A DNA stretch of 64,000 bases. Origin: an uncultured Lachnospiraceae bacterium. Lineage in GTDB: Bacteria; Bacillota; Clostridia; Lachnospirales; Lachnospiraceae. The DNA lies in the NCBI GenBank assembly GCA_948441955.1, contig CAOJQZ010000003.1, positions 1 to 64,000 on the forward strand, written 5' to 3'. Shown piece after piece: positions 24,960-33,669 of the stretch (within the stretch, counting starts at the first letter, position 1; each line of letters opens with the position of its first letter). The translations under genes and the position numbers were made by a program. The notes beneath the pieces are model-generated. The model saw nothing but the letters and a program-made list of their open reading frames with translations, did not search any database and had not been told where the DNA came from.

Positions 24960-25970
24960 ATGGCTTTATTTGAATCGTATGAAAGAAGAATTGATAAAAT
25001 CAATGAAGTATTAGGAAGCTATGGCATTGCTTCTATTGAAGAGGCTGAAAAGATTACAAAGGATGCCGGACTTGACGTATACAATCAGGTAAAGGGTATC
25101 CAGCCAATCTGTTTTGAAAATGCGTGCTGGGCATATACTGTTGGCGCGGCAATCGCAATTAAAAAAGGCTGCAAGACAGCGGCAGATGCCGCGGCAGCAA
25201 TCGGAGAAGGACTTCAGGCATTCTGTATTCCGGGCTCTGTAGCTGATCAGAGAAAGGTAGGCCTTGGACACGGCAATTTAGGAAAGATGCTTCTTGAGGA
25301 GGATACGGACTGCTTTGCGTTCCTTGCAGGACACGAATCCTTTGCTGCGGCAGAGGGAGCAATCGGTATTGCAGAAAAGGCGAATAAGGTTCGCAAGAAA
25401 CCTCTCCGGGTTATTCTTAACGGACTTGGAAAGGATGCGGCAAAGATTATTTCCAGAATTAACGGATTTACATATGTAGAGACAGAGTATGACTACTATA
25501 CAGGAGAATTAAAAGAGGTTCAGAGAATCCCATACTCTGAAGGACTTCGTTCCAAAGTAAATTGTTACGGTGCAAATGATGTGCGTGAGGGTGTTGCAAT
25601 TATGCATAAGGAAGGCGTAGACGTGTCTATTACAGGTAATTCTACCAATCCGACACGTTTCCAGCATCCGGTTGCAGGTACCTACAAGAAGGAATGTATC
25701 GAGCAGGGTAAGAAGTACTTCTCCGTAGCATCCGGCGGCGGTACAGGGCGTACGCTTCACCCGGATAACATGGCGGCAGGACCGGCTTCCTACGGTATGA
25801 CAGACACCTTGGGACGCATGCATTCTGACGCACAGTTCGCAGGCTCCTCATCCGTACCGGCTCATGTTGAGATGATGGGTCTTATCGGGGCGGGCAATAA
25901 CCCGATGGTAGGTATGACAGTAGCTGTTGCAGTTAGCATTGAGGAAGCTGCTAAGGCTGGAAAATTTTAA
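24960..25970 (+). CDS. GGGtGRT protein (PF14057 family)
   Basis: A 336-residue protein of the family named for its GGGtGRT motif, here GGGTGRT at residues 259-265, followed by LHPDNMAAGPASYGMTDTLG and a GAGNNPMVGMTVAVAV segment. The family is widespread in anaerobes and its function is unknown. Two cysteine-containing stretches (ICFENACW near 50, AFCIPG near 85) are present. It is cotranscribed with the IscU-like gene. Confidence 0.88.
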   Translation: MALFESYERRIDKINEVLGSYGIASIEEAEKITKDAGLDVYNQVKGIQPICFENACWAYTVGAAIAIKKGCKTAADAAAAIGEGLQAFCIPGSVADQRKVGLGHGNLGKMLLEEDTDCFAFLAGHESFAAAEGAIGIAEKANKVRKKPLRVILNGLGKDAAKIISRINGFTYVETEYDYYTGELKEVQRIPYSEGLRSKVNCYGANDVREGVAIMHKEGVDVSITGNSTNPTRFQHPVAGTYKKECIEQGKKYFSVASGGGTGRTLHPDNMAAGPASYGMTDTLGRMHSDAQFAGSSSVPAHVEMMGLIGAGNNPMVGMTVAVAVSIEEAAKAGKF

Positions 25971-25986
25971 GAAATAGTGTGAAATC

Positions 25987-26030
25987 AAAGGCTGCCGCTG
26001 ATATGAATTTTCAGCGGTAGCCTTTCATTT
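25987..26030 (+). terminator. Rho-independent terminator after the GGGtGRT gene
   Basis: A long stem (AAAGGCTGCCGCTGA with TCAGCGGTAGCCTTT, one G-T pair) and a ten-base loop followed by a T-rich tail. Confidence 0.85.
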
Positions 26031-26087
26031 AAGCAATTTCTTCCGGAATAATGCTTATGAAATATAAACAATTTTTGGTACTCCAAA

Positions 26088-26111
26088 TTGTAAATTGTTG
26101 ACAATTTACAA
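26088..26111. promoter_or_regulatory. Palindromic operator overlapping the pepT promoter
   Basis: Two perfect 11-base arms (TTGTAAATTGT and ACAATTTACAA) separated by TG. The centre contains a TTGACA that can serve as the -35 element of pepT. Nineteen of 22 central bases recur at 31306-31327 before the POT transporter gene. The symmetry and the GT...AC core suit a GntR-family regulator, and one is encoded at 30516. Confidence 0.65.
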
Positions 26112-26174
26112 AATAGAAAAATAGATTTAAAATAGAATAGAAATGAACAAATCTATAGGAGGAAAAATAACAAC

Positions 26175-27392
26175 ATGAGAGCCTACGAAAGATTTCTGAA
26201 CTACGTTCCGGTATGGACAACGAGTGACGAAACAAGTGAGACGGTTCCTTCCGCTGCGAGGGAGCTTAAGCTGGCAGAGATGCTGGTGGAGGAAATGAAG
26301 GGGATTGGCATTTCTGATGCAAGGATGGATGACAAGGGATATGTATACGGGCATATTCCGGCAACCCCCGGCTATGAAGAGAAGCCTGTCCTGGGGTTAA
26401 TTGCCCACATGGACACTGTAGCGGATGCCTCGGGAGAGAATATAAGTCCCCGTCTGATTGAGAATTATGACGGAAAGGATGTAGTTCTTGGAGACAGCGG
26501 CAAGGTTTTAAGCGTGGAAGACTTCCCTTATTTACCGGAACTTAAGGGGAGAACTTTGATTGTCACAGATGGAACGACCCTTCTTGGCGCGGATGATAAA
26601 GCCGGGATTGCAGAAATTCTGACAGCAGCAGATGAGGTTCTGAAAGGTGAAATGCCTCATGGCAGAATCTGCATCGGCTTTACCCCTGATGAGGAAATTG
26701 CAAGAGGAGCAAAACACTTTGATGTGGAAGGCTTTGGAGCTGATTACGGGTATACCCTTGACGGAAGTAAGGAGGGAGAAATTCAGTATGAAAACTTCAA
26801 CGCTTCTACAGCAATTTTCACAATACACGGAATCAGCGTACATACCGGTACGGCCAAGAATGTCCTGGTAAATGCACAGACGCTGGCCATGGAAATTCAT
26901 CAGATGCTGCCGGAGAGTGAGCGCCCGGAGACTACGGAAGGCTATGAAGGCTTTTATCATCTGGTGAGTATTAACGGAACAGTGACCAATACAAAGATGA
27001 AGTATTTTATCAGGGATTTTGACCGTGAAAGCTTTGAAAAACGGGAAGAAAAACTGCGTGAAATTGCAGCGCTCATGAATGAGAAATATGGAGAGGGAAA
27101 GGTAGAGGTAGAGATTACCCAGTCCTACCGGAATATGAGAGAGGTTATAGAACCCTGTTATCATCTGATTGACCGTGCCCTTAAAGCTACAAAGGCGGCC
27201 GGCGTAGAGCCGGATACGACGCCCATCCGCGGGGGCACGGACGGAGCAAGATTAAGCTTCAAGGGACTGCCCTGTCCGAATCTTGGGACAGGAGGCTATG
27301 CATTCCATGGTGTGTATGAGCATATTACTGTAGAGGGGATGGACCTTGCAGTGAAGATTGTGAAAGATATTATCAGGCAGTTTGCCGAATAA
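26175..27392 (+). CDS. pepT: Peptidase T (tripeptide aminopeptidase)
   Basis: A 405-residue zinc aminopeptidase of family M20B that removes the N-terminal residue from tripeptides. The metal and active-site segments are visible: LIAHMDTVAD near residues 75-84, LLGADDKAGIAE near 136-147, and FTPDEEIARGAKHFDVE near 172-188. ATG follows a GGAGG site. It opens a unit with the amino acid permease and M18 aminopeptidase and has the palindromic operator at its promoter, so induction or repression linked to peptide supply is likely. Confidence 0.95.
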   Translation: MRAYERFLNYVPVWTTSDETSETVPSAARELKLAEMLVEEMKGIGISDARMDDKGYVYGHIPATPGYEEKPVLGLIAHMDTVADASGENISPRLIENYDGKDVVLGDSGKVLSVEDFPYLPELKGRTLIVTDGTTLLGADDKAGIAEILTAADEVLKGEMPHGRICIGFTPDEEIARGAKHFDVEGFGADYGYTLDGSKEGEIQYENFNASTAIFTIHGISVHTGTAKNVLVNAQTLAMEIHQMLPESERPETTEGYEGFYHLVSINGTVTNTKMKYFIRDFDRESFEKREEKLREIAALMNEKYGEGKVEVEITQSYRNMREVIEPCYHLIDRALKATKAAGVEPDTTPIRGGTDGARLSFKGLPCPNLGTGGYAFHGVYEHITVEGMDLAVKIVKDIIRQFAE

Positions 27393-27416
27393 AAGTTTTT
27401 GCAGGAGGAAGTTCTT

Positions 27417-28850
27417 ATGAAGGATACAAAGAAAATCACATGGCTGGCGCTGGCTTTTATGGCGTTTTCAACAGTTTGGGGATTTGGAAATGTTTTAAAC
27501 GGATTTATTTATTTTAACGGTATTCAGGTAATTTTAAGCTGGATATTGATGTTCGGTCTGTATTTTATACCATATGCACTGATGGTAGGAGAGCTTGGCT
27601 CCGCGTTTAAGAACAGCGGAGGCGGCGTAAACTCCTGGATTTATGAGACAACGACTCCGAAGCTTGCGTATTATGCAGGCTGGACTTACTGGGCATGTCA
27701 CATTACTTACATAGCAAGTAAAGGAAGCGGAAGCCTGAAGGCTTTAAGCTGGGCGGTATTCCGCAACGCGGAAACCTATGATACATTTCCTACAATTGCA
27801 GTACAGCTTGCGACACTTGCGGTATTCCTGATCGGATGCTTTATTGCAAGCAAGGGATTAAACCCTCTTAAAAAGCTTTTATCCCTGGCAGGAACAAGTA
27901 TGTTTGTGATGTCTATTCTTTACATTATCATGATGCTTGCAGCGCCGGCAATTAATCCGGGTGCAGATTATGTTACCATGGATTTAAGTATTAAGAATCT
28001 GGTTCCTAATTTTAACGTAGCATATTTTACATCTCTGTCTATTCTTGTGTTTGCGGTAGGAGGATGTGAAAAAATTTCTCCGTATGTAAATAAAGTAGAG
28101 AATCCAAGCAAAGGTTTCCCGAAAGGAATCATTGCCATGGCGATCATGGTGCTTGTCTGTGCCATTTTGGGTACGGTGGCTATGGGCAAGATGTTTGACC
28201 CAGCTCTTATCAATGCAAGCGACGAGGCCTTTAATTCCTATGCGGCAAACGGCTCCTACTGGGCGTTCCAGAGGCTGGGTGAGTATTATCATCTGGGGGA
28301 TACCTTCCTGGTTATCTACGCACTTTGTAATTTAATCAGCCAGTTTGCGATACTAATCTTAAGTATTGACGCGCCGCTTCGTATGCTTCTGGAAAACGAG
28401 AAGACGAAGGAGTTTATCCCGTCTTCCATGCGTAAGCAGAATCAATACGGTGCGTATACGAATGGTATTAAGCTGATTGTTGTGCTTGCAGGGGCGATTA
28501 TTGTAATTCAGACCTTTATGCCGGGCGCAGCGGCAGTGCTCCAGCAGCTTACCAGACTGAATTCCGTATGTATGCCGATGCGTTACCTCTGGGTATTTGT
28601 AGCATATCTTGCACTGCGTAAGGCTTATGACAGGATACCGGCAGAGTACCGTTTTGTGAAAAATCAGAAGGTAGCCATCTTTTTTGGCGGATGGTGCTTT
28701 TTTGTAACGGCGGCATGTTGTATTATGGGTATGTACAGCAAAGAACCTCTTACGCTTGCACTGAATATTATTACACCGATTGTTCTTACAGCCCTTGGCC
28801 TTATCATGCCGAAGCTGGCGCAGCGGGAGAGGGCGCGCAACAATAAATAA
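27417..28850 (+). CDS. APC-family amino acid permease
   Basis: A 477-residue membrane protein with about twelve hydrophobic segments and an N-terminal APC-superfamily pattern (FMAFSTVWGFGNVLNGFIYF, then GGGVNSWIYE). It resembles YjeM-like and glutamate:GABA-type antiporters, but the substrate cannot be told. ATG at 27417 follows GCAGGAGGAAG. It lies between two peptidase genes and could move the amino acids they release. Confidence 0.88.
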   Translation: MKDTKKITWLALAFMAFSTVWGFGNVLNGFIYFNGIQVILSWILMFGLYFIPYALMVGELGSAFKNSGGGVNSWIYETTTPKLAYYAGWTYWACHITYIASKGSGSLKALSWAVFRNAETYDTFPTIAVQLATLAVFLIGCFIASKGLNPLKKLLSLAGTSMFVMSILYIIMMLAAPAINPGADYVTMDLSIKNLVPNFNVAYFTSLSILVFAVGGCEKISPYVNKVENPSKGFPKGIIAMAIMVLVCAILGTVAMGKMFDPALINASDEAFNSYAANGSYWAFQRLGEYYHLGDTFLVIYALCNLISQFAILILSIDAPLRMLLENEKTKEFIPSSMRKQNQYGAYTNGIKLIVVLAGAIIVIQTFMPGAAAVLQQLTRLNSVCMPMRYLWVFVAYLALRKAYDRIPAEYRFVKNQKVAIFFGGWCFFVTAACCIMGMYSKEPLTLALNIITPIVLTALGLIMPKLAQRERARNNK

Positions 28851-28875
28851 AAGAAAAAAGTCAGGAGGATTTACC

Positions 28876-30204
28876 GTGGAAAAGATGACAGCAGATCTTG
28901 CAGCATTCATAAAGGGTGCGCCTACTGCGTTTCATGCAGTAGAACAAATTAGCAGCATTTTAAAGAAAGACGGATTTGAAGCATTAGAGGAAGGAAAGAA
29001 ATGGAATCTTGAGCCGGGAAAGGGATACTTTGTTACAAGAAACGGTTCCAGCATTATTGCATTTAAAGCGGGAGAGGATCTTTCTGATTACAGCTTTCAT
29101 GTAACAGCGTCCCACAGTGATTCGCCTGCTTTTAAACTCAAGGAAAATGCAGAGCTTAAGATAAACAAAAAGTATACTGTGCTGAACACGGAAGGGTATG
29201 GCGGAATGATCTGCTCCTCATGGTTTGACCGTCCCCTTTCCGTGGCGGGAAGAGCAATTGTAAAGACAGATAAGGGCATGGTGACAAAGCTTGTGAATCT
29301 GGACAGGGATCTTCTGATGATCCCCAATCTTGCGATTCATATGGATCGGACAGTGAATGAAGGCCATGCTTATAATAAGCAGAAGGACATGCTGCCTGTA
29401 TTTGCAGGGGGAGCAAAGGAACAGGGAGCGGTTAAGAGTCTGGTTGCAGAGGAACTTCATGTGCCGGAAGACAGCATTTATGGAATGGATCTATTTTTAT
29501 ATAACCGGATGTCTCCAAGCGTATGGGGATGTGATAATGAATTTTTCTCCTGCCCCCAGTTGGATGATCTGCAGTGCGCGTTTGCTTCTCTGATGGGCTT
29601 TCTGTCAGGAAGCTGCAGGAACAATGTAAATGTATATGCCTGCTTTGATAATGAAGAGGTAGGTTCAGGAACAAAACAGGGCGCAGGTTCCACATTCCTT
29701 TTTGACGTCCTCTTTAGAATCAACAGAGCCCTTGGAAAGGACGAGGAGGATTTTTACCGCGCAGTGTCAGACAGCTTTATGTTAAGCTGCGACAATGCCC
29801 ATGCAGTGCATCCTAATTATAAAGAAAAAACCGATGAGACAAACTGCGTTTATATGAACGAGGGAATTGTGGTGAAGTCTCACGCCGGACAGAAATATAC
29901 AAGCGATGCTTTCAGTATTGCTGTATTCAAGGCAATTTGTGAAAAGGCAGGCGTGCCGGTACAGTTTTTTGCAAACCGCTCTGATGCTGTAGGAGGCAGT
30001 ACGCTTGGCAATATCGCCATGTCCCAGGTGTCTATGAATGCCGTGGATATCGGACTGCCGCAGCTTGCCATGCATTCTGCCTATGAAACCTGCGGAGTTA
30101 AGGATACGGAATACCTTATCAGGGCAGCCCAGGTTTTCTACAGCAGCCATTTGGAGAAAAAGGATGAGCATTTGGAAATATCAGTATTTTGTGGATGTCA
30201 TTAA
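28876..30204 (+). CDS. M18-family aminopeptidase
   Basis: A 442-residue zinc aminopeptidase (aspartyl aminopeptidase type). Metal-site segments typical of M18 are seen: VTASHSDSPAFKLK near residues 75-88, ACFDNEEVGSGTKQGAGS near 255-272, SCDNAHAVHPNYKEK near 305-319 and MHSAYETCG near the end. The GTG start at 28876 is seven bases after AGGAGG; ATG at 28885 is possible. It completes the pepT-permease-M18 unit. The last 41 bases overlap the short LysR-like gene. Confidence 0.92.
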   Translation: MEKMTADLAAFIKGAPTAFHAVEQISSILKKDGFEALEEGKKWNLEPGKGYFVTRNGSSIIAFKAGEDLSDYSFHVTASHSDSPAFKLKENAELKINKKYTVLNTEGYGGMICSSWFDRPLSVAGRAIVKTDKGMVTKLVNLDRDLLMIPNLAIHMDRTVNEGHAYNKQKDMLPVFAGGAKEQGAVKSLVAEELHVPEDSIYGMDLFLYNRMSPSVWGCDNEFFSCPQLDDLQCAFASLMGFLSGSCRNNVNVYACFDNEEVGSGTKQGAGSTFLFDVLFRINRALGKDEEDFYRAVSDSFMLSCDNAHAVHPNYKEKTDETNCVYMNEGIVVKSHAGQKYTSDAFSIAVFKAICEKAGVPVQFFANRSDAVGGSTLGNIAMSQVSMNAVDIGLPQLAMHSAYETCGVKDTEYLIRAAQVFYSSHLEKKDEHLEISVFCGCH

Positions 30205-30430
30205 TTTGGGAAGTTTTACAGAGGCCGGAAAAAAGAATTTTGTATCTCAGACTGCCATAAGCCAGCAGATTTCGAAGCTGGAGAAAAATGTGGGCGGAAA
30301 GCTTATCAATCGGGGGAATGGAGAAGTGACGCCTACAGAGCTGGGGAAGCTTGTGTATAAAAGAGCAGTACAGATACTTGAGCTTGATGAACAGCTTATG
30401 AGAGAAATAAAGGAGATTGTCTGCAATTAA
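30164..30430 (+). CDS. Short LysR-like helix-turn-helix protein (no effector domain)
   Basis: An 88-residue protein made only of the LysR-type N-terminal winged helix (VDVINLGSFTEAGKKNFVSQ, then TAISQQISKLEKNVGGKLINR) and the start of the linker helix. The 200-residue effector-binding domain of LysR regulators is absent and no remnant of it follows. It starts at ATG 30164, six bases after GGAG, inside the end of the M18 gene. It is either a truncated regulator or a genuine small DNA-binding protein coupled to the peptidase operon. Confidence 0.75.
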   Translation: MSIWKYQYFVDVINLGSFTEAGKKNFVSQTAISQQISKLEKNVGGKLINRGNGEVTPTELGKLVYKRAVQILELDEQLMREIKEIVCN

Positions 30431-30433
30431 TAA

Positions 30434-30463
30434 TGGACAAATGTACTATGTTGTTGCTATACT
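30434..30463 (+). promoter_or_regulatory. Possible promoter for the GntR gene
   Basis: TGGACA (30434-30439), an 18-base spacer, TATACT (30458-30463), about 50 bases before the GntR start. Confidence 0.45.
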
Positions 30464-30515
30464 GATATCGTATGGTTTTACAGATTAGAAATTTAGCAGA
30501 GTAAAGAGGTAAATA

Positions 30516-31205
30516 ATGGCAGCAATACATTTTCGTACATTGCGGGAGAATGTTGTAGAGGAGATCCGCAGTAAAATTATCAATCAGGAATTAAAGCCGG
30601 GAGAGCGGATTGTGGAACTGGACCTTGCGGAAGAATTTAAAACCAGCAGAGGTCCTATCCGGGAAGCTCTCCGGCAGCTGGAGCATGAAGGGCTTATTGT
30701 GTATACCCGGAATGTTGGATGTGCAGTAAAAGATATCGGACTTCAGGAGTCCTTTGAGATTTATCTGATAAGGGCTAATTATGAAATTCTTGCTGTAAAA
30801 TATATGGGTGGGAAGGTGCCTCCTGAAACGATAGCAAATATGGAAAAAGTGCTGGACAAGATGAAAAGGCTGGATGGAGAGCATTATGCACAGGTGTACC
30901 TGTTTGATAATGAGCTTCATGGCGAGCTTGTGAAGATGACGAAGCTAGAGCATCTTTACAGGCTGTGGAGTGAGCTTAATTATGGGAATATTGTTACGGG
31001 ATATAACAATGTTCAGGATAAGGAAACGGTGGCCGGACGCCAGTATAAGATCCATAAGGAATTGGTGGATGCATGCCGCACCGGAGACGGCGGCAGAATC
31101 TGCAGTATTTTGTCGGAGCACTATATGCGGACTATCAGGCGGCTGATGAGAGAGTTAGGGGTGTCCGAGGATGAGGTGCCGTTTTCACAGGATTTTTTAC
31201 TGTAA
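30516..31205 (+). CDS. GntR-family transcriptional regulator with FCD domain
   Basis: A 229-residue regulator. The N-terminal winged helix is clear (VVEEIRSKIINQELKPGERI, then LAEEFKTSRGPIREALRQLE), and residues 80-220 form an FCD-type helical effector domain with likely metal-binding positions in DNELHGEL and in SEHYMRTI. FCD regulators usually bind small organic acids or amino acids. It stands between the pepT unit and the POT transporter; both carry the same palindrome at the -35 region, so repression of peptide uptake and breakdown by this protein is the best inference. A terminator follows. Confidence 0.9.
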   Translation: MAAIHFRTLRENVVEEIRSKIINQELKPGERIVELDLAEEFKTSRGPIREALRQLEHEGLIVYTRNVGCAVKDIGLQESFEIYLIRANYEILAVKYMGGKVPPETIANMEKVLDKMKRLDGEHYAQVYLFDNELHGELVKMTKLEHLYRLWSELNYGNIVTGYNNVQDKETVAGRQYKIHKELVDACRTGDGGRICSILSEHYMRTIRRLMRELGVSEDEVPFSQDFLL

Positions 31206-31206
31206 A

Positions 31207-31238
31207 AGAGATATCGCCCTGGCGGTATCTTTTTTGCA
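31207..31238 (+). terminator. Rho-independent terminator after the GntR gene
   Basis: A stem of about ten pairs (AGATATCGCC with GGCGGTATCT, including a G-T pair) followed by TTTTTT. Confidence 0.8.
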
Positions 31239-31305
31239 CATTTTTATATTCATAAGAAATACTTATAGTGATTCTCCCTTTTACATAAATCGAAGAGGAG
31301 AAAAT

Positions 31306-31327
31306 TGTTAATTGTTGACAATAGACA
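31306..31327. promoter_or_regulatory. Palindromic operator before the POT transporter gene
   Basis: Pattern TGT-NN-ATTGT-TG-ACAAT-NN-ACA, 19 of 22 bases identical to the site before pepT. The centre again contains TTGACA, a likely -35 element. The ATG of the transporter is about 50 bases downstream. Confidence 0.65.
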
Positions 31328-31379
31328 TAATGAAGAAATAAATATAAAATAGAGATATCATGAGAAAAGGAGAAAAGAA

Positions 31380-32774
31380 ATGGGAGAAACACAAGTGAAA
31401 CAAAAGCATCCAAAGGGATTTTATTCCTGCTGTATTACATTTACGTTCGAAAGACTGGCGTTTTATGGGGCAAAGCCGCTTCTGCTTTTATTTTTGATTA
31501 CTGCAGTCGCAGAAGGCGGATTGGGAGTAGAGAGGACGGACGCGGCTGTAATGGCGGCGAATCTGACGGCCTATACTTATATGGCTCCCCTTATCGGAGG
31601 CATTATATGTGACCGGTGGCTTGGAGCAAGGTATGCGATTACCTTAGGTTATATTATTATGGCATTGGGTTATGTTGTGGGATGGAAGGCGCAGAGTCCG
31701 GCAATGGTAAATGCCATGATTATTCTTGTTTCTATCGGAACAGGATTTTTCAAAGGAAACTTAAATGCCCTGATAGGAAGGCAATATAAGAGTAAGGAGC
31801 TTCTGGATGCAGCATTTTCTATCCAATATTCCTATGTAAATATCGGCGCCTTTGTGGGTTCATTACTTACTGGCTATCTGTATCTGCATTTATTTAGAAA
31901 GGGCGATGTTTTAGGCTTCAGACAGTGCCTTCTTATGGCGGCTCTCTGGTGCGTTATTGGCGCGGTATGGTTTGTGCTTAACTGGAAGAATCTTCAGGGA
32001 CAGGGAATTAAGCCGTTTAAATATTTGACAGATGAGAAAGGAAATATTATCGGTTCTACAGAAAATGATAAGAGTAATAACGGGAAAAAGGATGAGCCGC
32101 TTACAAAGCTTGAGAAAAACCGTGTGCTTGCAATTGTACTTGTATCTGCATTTTCCGTGCTGTTCTGGCTGTTCTACTATCAGCAGGATTTAGCGTTAGT
32201 TATTTACATGACAGATTATGTAAAGATGTCCATCGGCTCCTTTGAGATTCCTCCGTCATGGATTACGACCACATGGAACGGACTTCTGTGCGTGGCGCTG
32301 GGAGGAGTGATGGCTGCAATCTGGAAAAGGCTGGCGGCACGTCCTCAGGGAGACCTGAATATGTTTAAAAAGGTTTCGCTTAGTTTCCTGTTTGTAGGAC
32401 TTGCATTTGGAATTATGGTAGCATGCGAATCCATCCGCGGCGTTGGTTCTCCGGCTTCTGTAAAGGCAAGCGTGCTGTGGCCCTTCTTATTCTCAACTGT
32501 TATTACAGTGGGAGAGATGTGCTTCTCACCCCTTCGTAATTCCTTCGTAAGCAAATATGCTCCGAAGAAATATGTATCCCTTTTGATGGGCGTTATTGCA
32601 GTGTCCACATTTGGAGCAAACAAGTTAAGCCCGTTTGTGCAGGCATTTATTGAGAAGTTTGATGTATTCCCGGTATTTGTAGGAATATTTGCCCTGATGC
32701 TTGTATTCGCTGCATTAATCTGGCTGGCAAATGGAAAACTTAACAGCCTTGTAGAGGGAAAAGCAGAAAATTAA
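31380..32774 (+). CDS. POT-family proton-dependent oligopeptide transporter
   Basis: A 464-residue major-facilitator protein of the POT/PTR (DtpT-like) family that imports di- and tripeptides with protons. The ExxER proton-coupling motif appears as FTFERLAFYG near residues 23-32, and GTGFFKGNLNALIGRQY near 121-137 is the family signature region. About twelve to fourteen membrane segments are present. AAAGGAG precedes the ATG. With pepT and M18 nearby it forms a peptide import and breakdown locus. Confidence 0.92.
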   Translation: MGETQVKQKHPKGFYSCCITFTFERLAFYGAKPLLLLFLITAVAEGGLGVERTDAAVMAANLTAYTYMAPLIGGIICDRWLGARYAITLGYIIMALGYVVGWKAQSPAMVNAMIILVSIGTGFFKGNLNALIGRQYKSKELLDAAFSIQYSYVNIGAFVGSLLTGYLYLHLFRKGDVLGFRQCLLMAALWCVIGAVWFVLNWKNLQGQGIKPFKYLTDEKGNIIGSTENDKSNNGKKDEPLTKLEKNRVLAIVLVSAFSVLFWLFYYQQDLALVIYMTDYVKMSIGSFEIPPSWITTTWNGLLCVALGGVMAAIWKRLAARPQGDLNMFKKVSLSFLFVGLAFGIMVACESIRGVGSPASVKASVLWPFLFSTVITVGEMCFSPLRNSFVSKYAPKKYVSLLMGVIAVSTFGANKLSPFVQAFIEKFDVFPVFVGIFALMLVFAALIWLANGKLNSLVEGKAEN

Positions 32775-32794
32775 AATAAGGATGCGTAAATGCT

Positions 32795-32822
32795 GAGCCG
32801 GGCGGAAGCCCGGCTTTATTGT
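32795..32822 (+). terminator. Rho-independent terminator after the POT gene
   Basis: GAGCCGGGC and GCCCGGCTT form a GC-rich stem with a GGAA-type loop, followed by TTTATT. Confidence 0.75.
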
Positions 32823-32933
32823 ATAGTGATTCTATAGAATTCTATCGATTATTTTCCCATTCCGTGGTAAGATATTATTGCCGAAAAAACTGATTTTAAG
32901 AAGAAAAACAATTTATGAGAGAGGATGAGAGAA

Positions 32934-33584
32934 ATGCTTAAGTGTTGTATATGTGGACGAAGAATAGGTGTGCTTGGGGAAGAAAGATATAAAATTACAG
33001 AGGAATATGTTGCCTGTTATCAATGCACTCCATTTTTTAGGGGGATGAAAGAAGCAAAGAATTCTGAAGAAATATTAAAAAATGAAAATGAGCTGAGGGC
33101 AAGAATAAAAAATTATAGTGTTTCTGGCGAAGTGCAGGATGCCATTGAAAAAGAGCTGCAGAGAATAAAAGACAGTAAGCAGCAAATGTATAATAAAGAA
33201 ATATTTCAAGGATTAAAAGACGAAGAAATCAGAAAAAGGCGTAAGGAGTTTTTGATAAATACAGGATATAATTTTGAGGGATATAAAATTATAAAATACA
33301 TAGATTTAGTACATGGAGAAATTGTTCTTGGCACTGGTTTTACCAGCGAATTGTCAGCGAATCTTTCAGCGACTGTATCAGATATACTGGGGAATTCTGT
33401 CAAGGCATTTGAAGGGAAAATATCACAGGCAAAACACTTTGCGCAAGAGCAAATGATTATCAACGCTATGATTGCTAATGCAAATGCAGTAATAGGAGTG
33501 GATTTTGATATTACTACATTTTCCAGCAATATAGTTGGAGTATCTGCTAATGGAACTGCGGTTATGATTGAGAAAATAGAATAA
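32934..33584 (+). CDS. YbjQ-family protein with N-terminal zinc ribbon
   Basis: About 216 residues. The first 30 residues carry paired cysteines (CCICGRR, then ACYQC), a probable zinc ribbon of the DUF4428 kind. Residues 30-105 are lysine- and glutamate-rich and helical. The C-terminal 100 residues are a YbjQ (DUF74) domain (LGTGFTSELSANLSATVSDI, then NANAVIGVDFDITTF). YbjQ folds form pentamers and have been called heavy-metal-binding, without proven function. ATG at 32934 has GAGAGAGGA nine bases before it; ATG at 32925 is too close to it. The gene is A+T-rich compared with its neighbours. Confidence 0.82.
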   Translation: MLKCCICGRRIGVLGEERYKITEEYVACYQCTPFFRGMKEAKNSEEILKNENELRARIKNYSVSGEVQDAIEKELQRIKDSKQQMYNKEIFQGLKDEEIRKRRKEFLINTGYNFEGYKIIKYIDLVHGEIVLGTGFTSELSANLSATVSDILGNSVKAFEGKISQAKHFAQEQMIINAMIANANAVIGVDFDITTFSSNIVGVSANGTAVMIEKIE

Positions 33585-33588
33585 ATAC

Positions 33589-33617
33589 TTGACAAAAGAA
33601 GAAGTTATTGTTATTAT
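33589..33617 (+). promoter_or_regulatory. Promoter for ilvN-ilvC
   Basis: TTGACA (33589-33594), a 17-base spacer, TATTAT (33612-33617). Two bases later a perfect 9-base inverted repeat (AAAAACAGA 33620-33628, TCTGTTTTT 33635-33643) covers the expected start of transcription and may be an operator or a leader hairpin. Confidence 0.75.
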
Positions 33618-33669
33618 TTAAAAACAGAACGCACTCTGTTTTTGAAAATATAAAGAAGAGAGGTGCAGT

